The translations under genes were made by a program, and so were the position numbers. 64,000 nt of DNA from Kordiimonas sp. SCSIO 12610 (lineage in GTDB: Bacteria; Pseudomonadota; Alphaproteobacteria; Sphingomonadales; Kordiimonadaceae): positions 1,064,501-1,128,500 of the forward strand of contig NZ_CP073747.1 in assembly GCF_024398015.1 (NCBI RefSeq), given 5' to 3'. This document shows positions 26,016-33,830 of the stretch, in pieces. The notes under the pieces were generated by a model. That model did no database searches. It was not told the origin of the DNA and saw only the letters and a list, made by a program, of their open reading frames with translations. Each line of letters starts with the position of its first letter. Position 1 is the first letter of the stretch.

Positions 26016-26017
26016 TT

Positions 26018-27088
26018 ATGGCCCGCAGCGTCAAATCGGCAGCACGAAAGCTTATTCGTGACCCTTTGGCGTTTTGTCTCGATTCGAAATTTGCTCTTTT
26101 GAATAAATACGGCGATGAAACGCTTAAGCAACAAAGGGAAGACTTGAAAGCACTGGGGCGTGCGCGCTCGGATACCCTTGTGACCGTTATCATGACTGCC
26201 TTTAATACAGGCAAATATGTTGAAAATGCCCTGCGGTCTATTCTGGAACAAAGCCATAAACGCCTTGAGGTTATGGTAATTGATGATGCGAGTACAGATG
26301 ACACACTGGATATCATTAGAAATATCGCACGCACCGATGATCGGGTAAAAGTCTTTAACTCCCCTGTTAATCATGGAACTTACTGGTCAAAAAACTGGTG
26401 CCTTGCGAAAGCAAAAGGTGATTTTGTTGCCTTTCATGACAGCGATGATGTCTCGCATCCGGACCGCATTCGTATCCAACTGGGGGCGTTTCAAAAATGG
26501 CCAGATATGAAGGCATGCACGGTGCGCTGGGAGCGCATTATCGAGGGGTCGAACGAAGACGTATTGATGCAGGGGAAACCCAGCCGAACCGCCCTTATTA
26601 GCCTGATGATCAATCGCCAGCGTGTGCTCGATCAGGCGGGTTTTTTCGATTGTGTGCGAATTGCCGCCGATAGTGAATATCTTGCGCGCTTGGGCTATGT
26701 GTTTGGCCGCAAAGGGGTGAGAAACCTAAGGCATGTTCTTTATACCGGATTGTTGCGCGAGGGGTCATTAACAACGGGTAATGCTGGCGGTACCTTGTGG
26801 AATTTAAATGTTGATGCCGGTGGCAGCGATAGCACGCAAGGAGCGCAGCAGTCTTTAAATTTTGAACGCACGCTTCAGGGGGACCGCGCGCTTTATCATA
26901 CGGCATTTCATGACTGGCATGCTAGGGTCATGAATACATCTGCGAAAGCTAAACCTGATTCGATCCCGGATCACACTTCAGAAATGAAAATGCCATTCCC
27001 GCAACCAGCGCGGAAATTTGCTGTACCAGTGTCTATCACTGGCGACTGTATGGATATGGAACTGGATGCCGTTAAGCAACTGACTTAG
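26018..27088 (+). CDS. Family 2 glycosyltransferase
   Basis: GT-A inverting glycosyltransferase. After about 50 basic and helical residues, the catalytic domain starts with VTVIMTAFNTGKYVENALRSILEQ, continues with V-I-D-D-A-S-T-D-D-T and K-G-D-F-V-A-F-H-D-S-D-D-V-S-H-P-D-R (DxD metal site). It ends at about residue 245, followed by a C-terminal extension of roughly 110 residues with no family assignment. The start lies two bases after the kpsD stop, so it is part of the export operon and probably acts in capsule repeat-unit assembly. Donor and acceptor cannot be told from sequence. Confidence 0.88.
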   Translation: MARSVKSAARKLIRDPLAFCLDSKFALLNKYGDETLKQQREDLKALGRARSDTLVTVIMTAFNTGKYVENALRSILEQSHKRLEVMVIDDASTDDTLDIIRNIARTDDRVKVFNSPVNHGTYWSKNWCLAKAKGDFVAFHDSDDVSHPDRIRIQLGAFQKWPDMKACTVRWERIIEGSNEDVLMQGKPSRTALISLMINRQRVLDQAGFFDCVRIAADSEYLARLGYVFGRKGVRNLRHVLYTGLLREGSLTTGNAGGTLWNLNVDAGGSDSTQGAQQSLNFERTLQGDRALYHTAFHDWHARVMNTSAKAKPDSIPDHTSEMKMPFPQPARKFAVPVSITGDCMDMELDAVKQLT

Positions 27089-27113
27089 GGCATTGGGTGG
27101 CTTACCCACTAAC

Positions 27114-29936
27114 CTACTTTTCAAGAATTTCAATATGGCTGATGCCAAGGCTCGCAAAAATGTGCCCACCCGTATCACCAAATGGCAGGTCTGCTGGTTC
27201 CTTGGTTGGAACAGGTTTTGAAAGCTCTTGGTAATCACGGCTTTTCTTTAGCCGCGCGGCGCCTTTGTTTTCGAGCCGTAGGATTTGATAGTTAGTATTC
27301 GCGTCAGACGCTTGTACCGCAGGAATAGTTCCTTCAAACCGCCAACTGCGCAGGCCAGTGCGTTTCACCGACCCCTTAATTTTCTGGTTGCCCAAATAGA
27401 CATTCAGGCTTTTCAGGAAACGCCGTCTTGCGATACCAAACCCTGAAATTCGAAGGGTCTTGGATTTTGTAGCAGTATGGGTAATCAGAACTGAGGCTAT
27501 TCGCTGCATCCAGCGATAGGAAACCCCGTCTGATGACTTTGCCGTTTCAAGCCATCCTGCGCCGATAAAGGCATCATCTTCAACAAGCAAGGTTTCAGTT
27601 TCCGGCAAGTCGGGTGTGCTATCTGCTGCCGCAAGGGATAAACCACGACGACTAGCGGCAGCGATCATGCTTTCGAATTGTTGTCGCTGTGCTGTTAAAA
27701 GAACATCGGCATATTGTATCGCTGCATTCGTAAGGCGACTATCCGGTTTTAGACTTGGTGGCACTGAAGCAATATTGGATGAAACAATAGCGGGTTCAGT
27801 TTTCATAGCTTGTTGATCCTCTGACTTCATTGTCTCGTTCTCGCTGGATGGTTTAACGGCTTTCTTGTCATCAGTATGGGAAGCACCGGTAGGCGTCTTG
27901 ATTTCGTCGGTGCCTTCTTGCGGGATATTATCTTGGCTATAAACCACGGGTGGGTTTGAAGGCTTGTCCCATTCCAGCATAACCGGGTTTTTACGAATAT
28001 AGTCCAAGGCTTCTTCCGCCGTTAAAGGGCCGGTTTCCAGATTGCCGCTGATGGTTATACGAAAATCCAAAACACCGGAACGGTGACTTTTAAGTGTAAC
28101 AGCGCTACTTGAAAGCATGCGTGTGTCATATTCATTAGAAACGGACACGGTGGTTTTCATATTTTGCGCGGTGACGGATGCCCAGCGGAATTTGATATCA
28201 TACCCACCCGTGATAAGGATGATATGAATGGAACGACGATGGGTATCCAAGCGCCACGCCATACCCTGAGATTTGGCAAAATTCCAACGCTCATCCTCAG
28301 AGAGGCCTAAGTCACTTGAGAAAATCAATTGATGCTTCAAGCCTTTGAAGTTCAATATCTTACCTAAATGGGGGCTGGCAAAATTAAGGTGACAGGCAGC
28401 AGTATCCTTGGTTGGTTTCAGTTCTGTAGTTACTTGTTCCAAGTCCCAGTGATGCAGGCTATCATCTTTTTCTTCTACGAGAATTGGTGTTTCGTATCCG
28501 AAACGAGCCATCGCCATTTCCTTTGGCATGGCGAGTAAATGCTCTAATGTTAGAGCAGTGTCACAGGTGATAATTTTAGCTGCATTCACGCTGTCAACCT
28601 GCGGCGCGAGCGAGCTTAATAACATGGCGCCGGGTACTGCCCCGATAAATGTTGCACTTTCGCCAAGTTCTGAAGGGGCGATATAGTTAGAAACAGCCTC
28701 ATCTATCAATGGGGGATGAAATGCGTGATTGGGTTTCGCGCTGTAGGCCTGGTAATCTTTTGCTCCAAGCAGTCTGATCAGTTCATCAATACTGATAATT
28801 ATACCATCTACCCCGCTCTGATTTGTTGGTTCGGCATCACGCTTGGAAATTCTGGTATCGTCGGGCTTTAGCCGCGATAAGCTCTCCAGTTCAACGATTT
28901 TCAGGGCTAGCTGATGAAGGGCATCCTTGTGATCAAGGTACCATGTATTCTGCGCCAGTGTATTGTTATGCTCGCCCCTGTCAAAATGATGACTGTCTGC
29001 CTGATAGTTTAGCGGAATACCGGTTGTTATGCAGGCAACACCCGCATTCATTGCGGTATCCGTGAAGGTGGAAACGCTAGCGCCTTCGTTTGCTTCGAGG
29101 GCAACGATTACATTTGCTGATAATGTTTCATAGAACGGGCACCCGCCTGCCATAATATTGGTAATAAATACAGGCTTCTGAATACCAACAGCTAATTCAA
29201 GCGCCTTCTCAACGCGTTTTTTATCTGCGTCGGATGCAACGGCGATGATAAACAGGCCTTTGTTACCGTAGCCAAGCTGTGCGCGCGCCATCTTTCTCGG
29301 TATAGCGTTATCAGCCCCAATTGACGACAGCAAAAACCGCGTTGCTTCAATATTGCAGGCCTCAAGGTGTAGGGCTGCAAAATCACTTAGGGCGAGGATA
29401 TGGCTAGCCTGATGGAGGAAATCGAGCGCGGGAATTTCTGATGTCAGCGCATGGGCCGACCGTTTGAAATCCATGAGGGCTCCCATAATATCGAAGCCCT
29501 TGTTTTGTAGGGCCGTGATATTGCCATGCTGTGCTCCAAGTAATGTTGCGTAATTATTGGGCCAGGCAGGTTTTTCTTCCATTAAGGCACGCAGGCTTTT
29601 GTGCATGGAACTACTGATGGGTAAGGCGCAACCACCAATTTCCAGAAATAGATCGAGCGCAAACAGGCTGTCAAAGCCTTCATCAAGCACAAAAATACGC
29701 GGTACCGTCTGATAGGCGTGGTTACCGCGTTTAAAATCCCTAATGCGCATGAAGGTTACCCGGTCAATATCTGCGCCGTGGATTGGGGTCGGGGTTGGGC
29801 CTGTATCATCCACCACACACACGACCTGACAGTCTTCAATGAGAACTTTAATAAGGTTAAGGGCAGTCAATCCTGCCCGAGCACGCGAGGGCGGTAGGGC
29901 AGAAACGATCACAATTGTCGGCAGAGGTTTATGCAT
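27114..29936 (-). CDS. Large multi-domain protein with a GT-B-like N-terminal half
   Basis: About 940 aa. Residues 1-350 have a GT-B-like pattern: TIVIVSALPPSRARAGLTALNLIKVL at the N-terminus, LGYGNKGLFIIAVASDADKKRVEKAL opening a second Rossmann half, then ANVIVALEANEGASVSTFTDTAMNAGVACITT (donor-site-like). A middle region (about 390-640) of unknown type precedes a Pro/Glu/Lys/Thr-rich linker (about 645-715). The C-terminus holds a β-rich domain with G-A-G-W-L-E-T-A...Y-R-W-M-Q, a pattern often found as a β-sandwich attached to glycosyltransferases. ATG 29936 is chosen because GAGGAG lies seven bases upstream; the ATG at 29942 is too close to it. The start overlaps the upstream glycosyltransferase by 8 bases. 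Specific activity unknown. Confidence 0.65.
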   Translation of the reverse strand: MHKPLPTIVIVSALPPSRARAGLTALNLIKVLIEDCQVVCVVDDTGPTPTPIHGADIDRVTFMRIRDFKRGNHAYQTVPRIFVLDEGFDSLFALDLFLEIGGCALPISSSMHKSLRALMEEKPAWPNNYATLLGAQHGNITALQNKGFDIMGALMDFKRSAHALTSEIPALDFLHQASHILALSDFAALHLEACNIEATRFLLSSIGADNAIPRKMARAQLGYGNKGLFIIAVASDADKKRVEKALELAVGIQKPVFITNIMAGGCPFYETLSANVIVALEANEGASVSTFTDTAMNAGVACITTGIPLNYQADSHHFDRGEHNNTLAQNTWYLDHKDALHQLALKIVELESLSRLKPDDTRISKRDAEPTNQSGVDGIIISIDELIRLLGAKDYQAYSAKPNHAFHPPLIDEAVSNYIAPSELGESATFIGAVPGAMLLSSLAPQVDSVNAAKIITCDTALTLEHLLAMPKEMAMARFGYETPILVEEKDDSLHHWDLEQVTTELKPTKDTAACHLNFASPHLGKILNFKGLKHQLIFSSDLGLSEDERWNFAKSQGMAWRLDTHRRSIHIILITGGYDIKFRWASVTAQNMKTTVSVSNEYDTRMLSSSAVTLKSHRSGVLDFRITISGNLETGPLTAEEALDYIRKNPVMLEWDKPSNPPVVYSQDNIPQEGTDEIKTPTGASHTDDKKAVKPSSENETMKSEDQQAMKTEPAIVSSNIASVPPSLKPDSRLTNAAIQYADVLLTAQRQQFESMIAAASRRGLSLAAADSTPDLPETETLLVEDDAFIGAGWLETAKSSDGVSYRWMQRIASVLITHTATKSKTLRISGFGIARRRFLKSLNVYLGNQKIKGSVKRTGLRSWRFEGTIPAVQASDANTNYQILRLENKGAARLKKSRDYQELSKPVPTKEPADLPFGDTGGHIFASLGISHIEILEK

Positions 29937-31107
29937 CAGCATGCTCCTCTGATGCGGAAGTTTCTAATGCCTGTGTGGCCCCGCCCTTATTTTCTGATGG
30001 GAAATGTTTTTGGAGCGTATTTTGCTGCCGTTGTTGATATTCAAGGAAAATGGCCTGACCTTCTTTGCCCAAGCGGGCGATCTGGTCTGGTGATTTACAG
30101 AGTTCGGCCAGTCCGGCGCAAAAATCATCAATGGTTTTGAAGCTATGATAGTGTTGTGTCGTTGGAATGCCGATCATAGCATCATGGGTTGCGATCAGGG
30201 GCTTGCCAAACGCAAGTGCTTCGATGGATTTGATCTTTAGACCCGAGCCGCCGATGTTTGGGTTAAGGATAATATCCATATTTTGATAAAAATCCTTGGG
30301 GTCATCCACAAAACCCAAACATTCAAAGTTTGATGCTCTGGCGAAATCCTTATTGGAAATTGAACCTGCTGCAAAAAAACGATGTTTAGCAATCAGATCA
30401 GGATGTTTTTGAAGGGCCGCTACCAATAGCTCAAAAGTTCGGACATTGACCATATTGGTGCTGCCAATAAATCCTATTTTGAGGGGTGTATCTTTGGCAA
30501 TACGGGTTGGCGCTAGAAAATTTTCATGCGCCAAATGGCCAAGCACTTCAACATTTGCATGGGTTCGCGTTTTGAAGGCTTCTGCCTCTAGGTCCTGAAT
30601 GGCAAATACTGTTGTCGCGCGGTTGAGGCCTTTTCCTTCCTCGGCTTTTGTCGTTGAGAACCACTGAGGTGTGATACCATCCTTTTTCAACGCCTGGTGT
30701 CGTTCGGCAAAAATATCGTGGGTGTCGATATAGGTTGGAATGGATGAGGGAACATTCTCCAACCAGCGGGAACACCAGACATAGTTCGCAAAACAGGCCC
30801 CAATGGGCCATTTTCTCATGATCGCTTCGGTGCAGTCGGTCATGGCGTTATCATACCAATCATCAAGGAGGTGATGACTGCGTTTCGACTGCGGCCGTTT
30901 CTTTGTCTTAAGCGGTAAAATATAGGTGTGATCCCAGGTCGCGCGCATGGCGCATTCCTGCGCTATTGTTAGCCCTTCAAACCCTGAATAAACAAAATGT
31001 ATCTGATGGCCATAAGCTTGCAGCGCTTTGCAGAGCGTGAAAACACGCGCGCGATTCCCATGGTCTTGCGGGTGGGACGGGATCGGCGATGTGACAAGGA
31101 TATGCAT
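29929..31107 (-). CDS. Glycosyltransferase, GT-B fold (GT4-like)
   Basis: About 392 aa. N-terminal domain MHILVTSPIPSHPQDHGNRARVFTLCKALQAYGHQIHFVYSG with the glycine/arginine acceptor loop. The second domain begins PLKIGFIGSTNMVNVRTFELLVAAL and contains NPNIGGSGLKIKSIEALAFGKPLIATHDAMIGI, the E-x7-E donor-binding region of GT4 enzymes. The frame stays open to 31182, but ATG 31107 begins directly at the β1 strand and leaves a 28-base gap from galE instead of an overlap, so it is preferred. It lies between galE and the large 27114 gene as the middle of a three-gene minus-strand unit. Confidence 0.85.
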   Translation of the reverse strand: MHILVTSPIPSHPQDHGNRARVFTLCKALQAYGHQIHFVYSGFEGLTIAQECAMRATWDHTYILPLKTKKRPQSKRSHHLLDDWYDNAMTDCTEAIMRKWPIGACFANYVWCSRWLENVPSSIPTYIDTHDIFAERHQALKKDGITPQWFSTTKAEEGKGLNRATTVFAIQDLEAEAFKTRTHANVEVLGHLAHENFLAPTRIAKDTPLKIGFIGSTNMVNVRTFELLVAALQKHPDLIAKHRFFAAGSISNKDFARASNFECLGFVDDPKDFYQNMDIILNPNIGGSGLKIKSIEALAFGKPLIATHDAMIGIPTTQHYHSFKTIDDFCAGLAELCKSPDQIARLGKEGQAIFLEYQQRQQNTLQKHFPSENKGGATQALETSASEEHADA

Positions 31108-31135
31108 GAAACTGGTATGGCTTATCAGGTTTGGG

Positions 31136-32185
31136 TTATGCGGCTTTAAAGGACGAGTGACGGCGTCGGAACGCGTAGGCATGCCGCACCATATCAGCTA
31201 AGTCAGAATATTGAGGTCTCCAATTAAGGGCGTTCCTCGCCTTCGTGGCATCAGCCACCAGGAAAGCAGGGTCGCCAGCACGGCGCGGGGCATTCTCGAC
31301 TGTAAAATCAGTGCCTGTAACTTCTTTCACCGTGTCGATCACTTGCCGTACGGAAAACCCTTTACCGTTTCCAAGGTTAAAGGCGTCGTAAAACCCGGTG
31401 TTGGTTTCTGTGTCAGACGCTGAGTTGCCTGTGTCTAACTCTCCTGTGTCCAGAGCGAAGAGATGATCAAGCGCACGTACATGCGCATCAGCGAGATCAC
31501 ACACATGAATATAATCGCGGATGCATGTACCGTCAGGGGTGTCATAATCATTCCCGAATATCTTAATTGATGGTCGCACGCCCATGGCCGCATCCAGAAC
31601 CAACGGGATTAAGTGAGTTTCAGGATCGTGCCGCTCGCCAATCCCCCCATCCGGTGCGCTTCCTGCCGCGTTAAAATACCTGAGCGCGATTGATTTAAGA
31701 CCGTATGCGGCAGCGCCGTCCCTTAGCATACATTCTACCATCCATTTGCTGTCCCCATAGGGATTGATTGGATGTTTTTTCGCGCCTTCCAGCAGTTTTT
31801 GATTGTTTTCGGGCTGGCCGTAAACGGCCGCAGTTGACGAAAATACAATTTTATCAACCCCTGCATCTTTCATCGCGTTCAAAAGGGTAAGGCTTCCGGC
31901 CACATTGTTTTCGTAAAATGCTAGGGGGGCTTTTACGCTTTCCCCCGCTTCGATGAAGGCTGCGAAATGGATAACCGCGTCAATTGAGTGGGTTTTGAAA
32001 ACCGTGTTCAGGAAATTACGGTCCCGAATATCGCCTTCCAATAATTCGACCGTATTTTCAATCGAATCCCTGTGGCCGTTTGAGAGGTTATCAAGGGCAA
32101 TCACATTGTAACCCGATGCCTTAAGGGTACGGAGCGTGTGCGAGCCAATGAAGCCAGCTCCGCCCGGAACCAATATCGTTTTCAT
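31136..32185 (-). CDS. galE: UDP-glucose 4-epimerase
   Basis: Interconverts UDP-glucose and UDP-galactose (or the N-acetyl forms). This is an extended short-chain dehydrogenase: [15 protein letters not shown] motif at the N-terminus, ALDNLSNGHRDSI, the catalytic Y-x-x-x-K in N-P-Y-G-D-S-K, LRYFNAAGSAPDGGIGE and the GDPAFLVADATKA C-terminal segment. ATG 32185 gives a protein of about 349 aa that begins MKTILVPGG; the longer frame to 32212 adds nine non-conserved residues. It provides galactose-type donors to the capsule transferases. An inverted repeat at 32311 lies in the divergent promoter region. Confidence 0.93.
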   Translation of the reverse strand: MKTILVPGGAGFIGSHTLRTLKASGYNVIALDNLSNGHRDSIENTVELLEGDIRDRNFLNTVFKTHSIDAVIHFAAFIEAGESVKAPLAFYENNVAGSLTLLNAMKDAGVDKIVFSSTAAVYGQPENNQKLLEGAKKHPINPYGDSKWMVECMLRDGAAAYGLKSIALRYFNAAGSAPDGGIGERHDPETHLIPLVLDAAMGVRPSIKIFGNDYDTPDGTCIRDYIHVCDLADAHVRALDHLFALDTGELDTGNSASDTETNTGFYDAFNLGNGKGFSVRQVIDTVKEVTGTDFTVENAPRRAGDPAFLVADATKARNALNWRPQYSDLADMVRHAYAFRRRHSSFKAA

Positions 32186-32310
32186 AAATTCCCAACCCTT
32201 AGTGCTTGCCAACCTTACTGTGCAGTTTAATGCCAGTGCCGATTACTTGTTTTTATATCTGAAGCTCTTTATTGCATAAAGCGATAAATAACGGTAGGTC
32301 ATTCACTGAA

Positions 32311-32332
32311 TTGTGCAATCAGGGTTGCACAA
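32311..32332. promoter_or_regulatory. Operator-like palindrome between galE and the GT4 gene
   Basis: Perfect 8-bp inverted repeat TTGTGCAA-N6-TTGCACAA, centred about 47 bases before the plus-strand glycosyltransferase start and about 135 bases before galE. The dyad has the size of a dimeric regulator site; no T-run follows, so it is not a terminator. Confidence 0.5.
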
Positions 32333-32368
32333 ATGTGACTATTTTCTCGTACCAGTTAGGGGTAGGGC

Positions 32369-33598
32369 ATGCGCATCCTTTTCATGCATAATAATTTTCC
32401 GGGCCAATATCGCCGAATCGCCAATTATTTGAAGAAAAATTCAAACCATGAAATGGCGGTAGCAACGCTTGAAACGAACAAGCAACAATATAATCTACCC
32501 AAGGTTACATATGCCCCGCACCGTGAAGCCAGAAAAGACACGCATCCTGCCCTCATTGCTACCGAGCGTGCGACAATTATGGGGCAGGCGGCTTACCAAG
32601 CTCTGACGAAATTGAAAAAAACGGGCAACGCACCTGATATCATATTGGCGCACTCTGGTTGGGGTGGGTCGATGTTTCTGAAGGATGTGTTCCCGGACGC
32701 AAAGTTGCTTAGTTATTTTGAATGGTATTATTACGGGCGCAATTCTGATAGTAGTTTTATCTCAGGTCAGGAGCCAGACCCCAACAATCAATTGCGAATC
32801 AGGATGAAAAATACGCCGATTCTTCAGGACTTGGCTGCTATGGATTGGGGGCAGTGTCCAACAGCTTTTCAACACAGCAAACTGCCGAAAATATTCCAAA
32901 AAAATGTGAGTGTGCTGCACGACGGCGTTGACACAGAATTTTTTGTACCTGATGACACGGCAAAGCTTACGATCAATGAAAACGTAACGTTGTCTGCCGA
33001 TGACGAAGTAATTACCTACGTGGCTCGCGGGATGGAAGAGTATCGTGGCTTTCCGCAGTTTATGGAGGTTGTTTCCGAGCTTCAGAAAAAAAGACCCCGC
33101 TTGCATGTGGTAATTCTTGGTAATGACCGTGTGGCTTACGGCGCCCAGCGCAAGGACGGCAAAAGCTTCAAGGAATGGGCACTGGAAACCTTCGAATTTG
33201 ATCATAGCCGCTTGCATTTTATGGGGCTTCAACCACTAGGCGTGTTCAAAAGACTAATGCAAATATCATCGGCACATGTTTATTTAACAGCACCTTTTGT
33301 ACTCTCCTGGTCAATGCTGGAGGCAATGAGTGCCGGCGCGTTGATCGTTGGCTCAGACACAGAACCAGTCAAAGAGCTGATTTCCGATGGTGAAAATGGA
33401 ATACTTGTACCATTTTTTGATACCGCGAAGATCATTTCGCAACTGGATCAGATTCTCAACGAGCCACAAAACTATAAAATTATGCGACAAAAAGCCCGAG
33501 AGACGATTTTAGAGCGTTATTCTATTCGCGATTTGCTCCCGAAATATCAGCAGCTTATTGAAAATGTTGCAAACGGGACACAAAATTCAGAGAATTAA
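32369..33598 (+). CDS. Family 4 glycosyltransferase
   Basis: A 409-aa GT-B enzyme. The N-terminal domain starts MRILFMHNNFPGQYRRIANYL and contains DIILAHSGWGGSMFLKDVFPDAKLLSYFEWYY. The C-terminal domain starts at the VLHDGVDTEFF junction and VITYVARGMEEYRGFPQFMEV, and has S-W-S-M-L-E-A-M-S-A-G-A-L-I-V-G-S-D-T-E-P-V-K-E, the GT4 E-x7-E region. It stands alone on the plus strand between a divergent galE and the RTX gene. Sugar specificity is not evident. Confidence 0.9.
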   Translation: MRILFMHNNFPGQYRRIANYLKKNSNHEMAVATLETNKQQYNLPKVTYAPHREARKDTHPALIATERATIMGQAAYQALTKLKKTGNAPDIILAHSGWGGSMFLKDVFPDAKLLSYFEWYYYGRNSDSSFISGQEPDPNNQLRIRMKNTPILQDLAAMDWGQCPTAFQHSKLPKIFQKNVSVLHDGVDTEFFVPDDTAKLTINENVTLSADDEVITYVARGMEEYRGFPQFMEVVSELQKKRPRLHVVILGNDRVAYGAQRKDGKSFKEWALETFEFDHSRLHFMGLQPLGVFKRLMQISSAHVYLTAPFVLSWSMLEAMSAGALIVGSDTEPVKELISDGENGILVPFFDTAKIISQLDQILNEPQNYKIMRQKARETILERYSIRDLLPKYQQLIENVANGTQNSEN

Positions 33599-33726
33599 CG
33601 TTTTTTTAGGGTGTAAGCGAATAGATAACTTGTAATTGCGGGGCAATAATGTTGGTCTGGTTCTGACAGGTTTGTTGCTAATGGAATTACTGCTTGAGAA
33701 AAAAGTAATATAAAGCCATTATGCAG

Positions 33727-33764
33727 TTGACATTGTTCGCATATTCTCGTTAGAGAGTATGCGA
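33727..33764 (+). promoter_or_regulatory. Candidate promoter/hairpin upstream of the RTX gene
   Basis: A consensus TTGACA (33727-33732) is followed at once by a 12-bp inverted repeat TCGCATATTCTC-GTTA-GAGAGTATGCGA (33737-33764, one mismatch). The hairpin occupies the place where a -10 box would be, and the -10 match itself is poor. It could be an operator over the promoter or the 5' hairpin of a stable leader. The RTX start itself has a very strong GGAGGA site. Confidence 0.45.
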
Positions 33765-33830
33765 GGGGGCCATTAACTGACGTTCGTGCCTCACTTTTGA
33801 ATATTTGGTTGCTTTTTCAGGAGGAAAGCT

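Noticed and set aside
27089-27113. Hairpin-like GGGTGG/CCCAC stretch between convergent genes
   Set aside because: The possible stem is only four to five base pairs with shifted pairing and no T-run; not supported as a terminator.
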